NCBI GenBank assembly: GCA_001940645.1
Contig: MDVS01000019.1
Span: 33,410 to 38,653, forward strand
Length of the DNA stretch: 5,244 nt
From: Candidatus Heimdallarchaeota archaeon LC_3
GTDB lineage: Archaea; Asgardarchaeota; Heimdallarchaeia; Hodarchaeales; LC-3
Direction: 5' to 3'
Part shown: positions 5,090-5,244 of the stretch, one piece after another
Layout of the letters: each line of letters starts with the position of its first letter
Numbering within the stretch: position 1 is the first letter of the stretch
The notes under the pieces: generated by a model
Told to the model about the DNA's origin: nothing
Database searches by the model: none
What the model saw: only the letters and a program-made list of their open reading frames with translations
Made by a program: the position numbers and the translations under genes

Positions 5090-5098
5090 TTATATAAT
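5090..5098 (+). promoter_or_regulatory. TATA box of the right-edge gene
   Basis: TTATATAAT is close to the archaeal TATA consensus and is centred about 56 nt before the ATG at 5150. It predicts a start site near 5120 and a leader of about 30 nt containing AGGT (5139-5142). Confidence 0.55.
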
Positions 5099-5149
5099 AC
5101 AAAATAAAAAATCTTTTAATTTCAAAACTATTGTTTGTAGGTTTTTTTA

Positions 5150-5244
5150 ATGAATAAAATTAAAGTATTCTTATTTCTTTTATTTTTACTTTTAGGATCT
5201 GCTTCCCAACTCATTAACTTTTCAGATTTTAATAATGATTCTCA
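5150..5244 (+). CDS. Start of a secreted or membrane-anchored protein (partial)
   Basis: Only the first 31 codons are in the window; the gene continues past the right edge. The protein begins MNKIKVF and continues with a hydrophobic core (LFLLFLLLGSAS), then turns polar (NFSDFNND). This is a textbook Sec signal peptide with two Lys in the n-region and a small-residue cleavage region around GSAS. There is no Cys after the core, so it is not a lipoprotein of the usual type. AGGT lies 7 nt before the ATG and a TATA box lies at 5090-5098, so the start is well supported. The mature domain is not visible and its function is unknown. Confidence 0.72.
   Translation, partial: MNKIKVFLFLLFLLLGSASQLINFSDFNNDS

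Noticed and set aside
1..5244. CRISPR arrays, tRNA or rRNA genes
   Set aside because: No regularly spaced repeats and no tRNA cloverleaf or rRNA-like conserved segments were seen on either strand.

Overview
The window looks like a piece of an AT-rich Asgard archaeal (Promethearchaeota) chromosome. The main argument is a compact, intronless Rab/Ras-type small GTPase with all five G motifs. It sits among genes with archaeal signals: TATA boxes about 40 or about 55 nt upstream of starts, Shine-Dalgarno sequences matching GGAGGTGATC, and T-tract gene ends. A one-finger C2H2 zinc protein and a membrane-anchored cupredoxin fit the same assignment. A Heimdallarchaeia-like member is a guess from the cupredoxin; no marker gene settles the lineage.

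Layout, left to right. A minus-strand gene (82-1047) encodes a secreted, C-terminally anchored protein with an FKBP-like segment followed by a cupredoxin domain. A promoter region of about 300 bp separates it from the divergent small GTPase gene (1374-1931). Convergent with the GTPase lies the 3' two thirds of a response-regulator receiver gene (1957-2289, minus). It stops abruptly at a 154-bp IS200/IS605-type remnant (about 2294-2447) that keeps a left-end hairpin, the last 39 codons of tnpB and the structured RNA end that overlaps them (omega-RNA-like). Next comes a 50-residue C2H2 zinc-finger protein (2544-2696, minus), too short for ordinary ORF calling. After it lies a VOC/glyoxalase-fold gene broken by two in-frame TAA codons (about 2760-3122, plus).

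The right half holds membrane proteins. These are a two-helix hairpin protein (3355-3570, minus), a four-helix protein whose first helix is cut by an in-frame TAA (3847-4317, minus), and a divergent DoxX/DoxD-like four-helix protein (4464-4937, plus). The last two genes share a spacer carrying a perfect 9-bp inverted repeat. At the edge is the start of a gene for a signal-peptide-bearing protein (5150 onward, plus).

The genes do not form an operon: most are single units with their own promoters, and strands alternate. Three broken genes and one transposon relic between 1957 and 4317 mark this as a decaying accessory region. The intact, more interesting genes are the GTPase (possible intracellular switch), the zinc microprotein (possible small regulator) and the cell-surface FKBP-cupredoxin (possible copper or redox role). 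The clearest candidates for something new are the solo omega-RNA-like element, the zinc microprotein and the FKBP-cupredoxin fusion.
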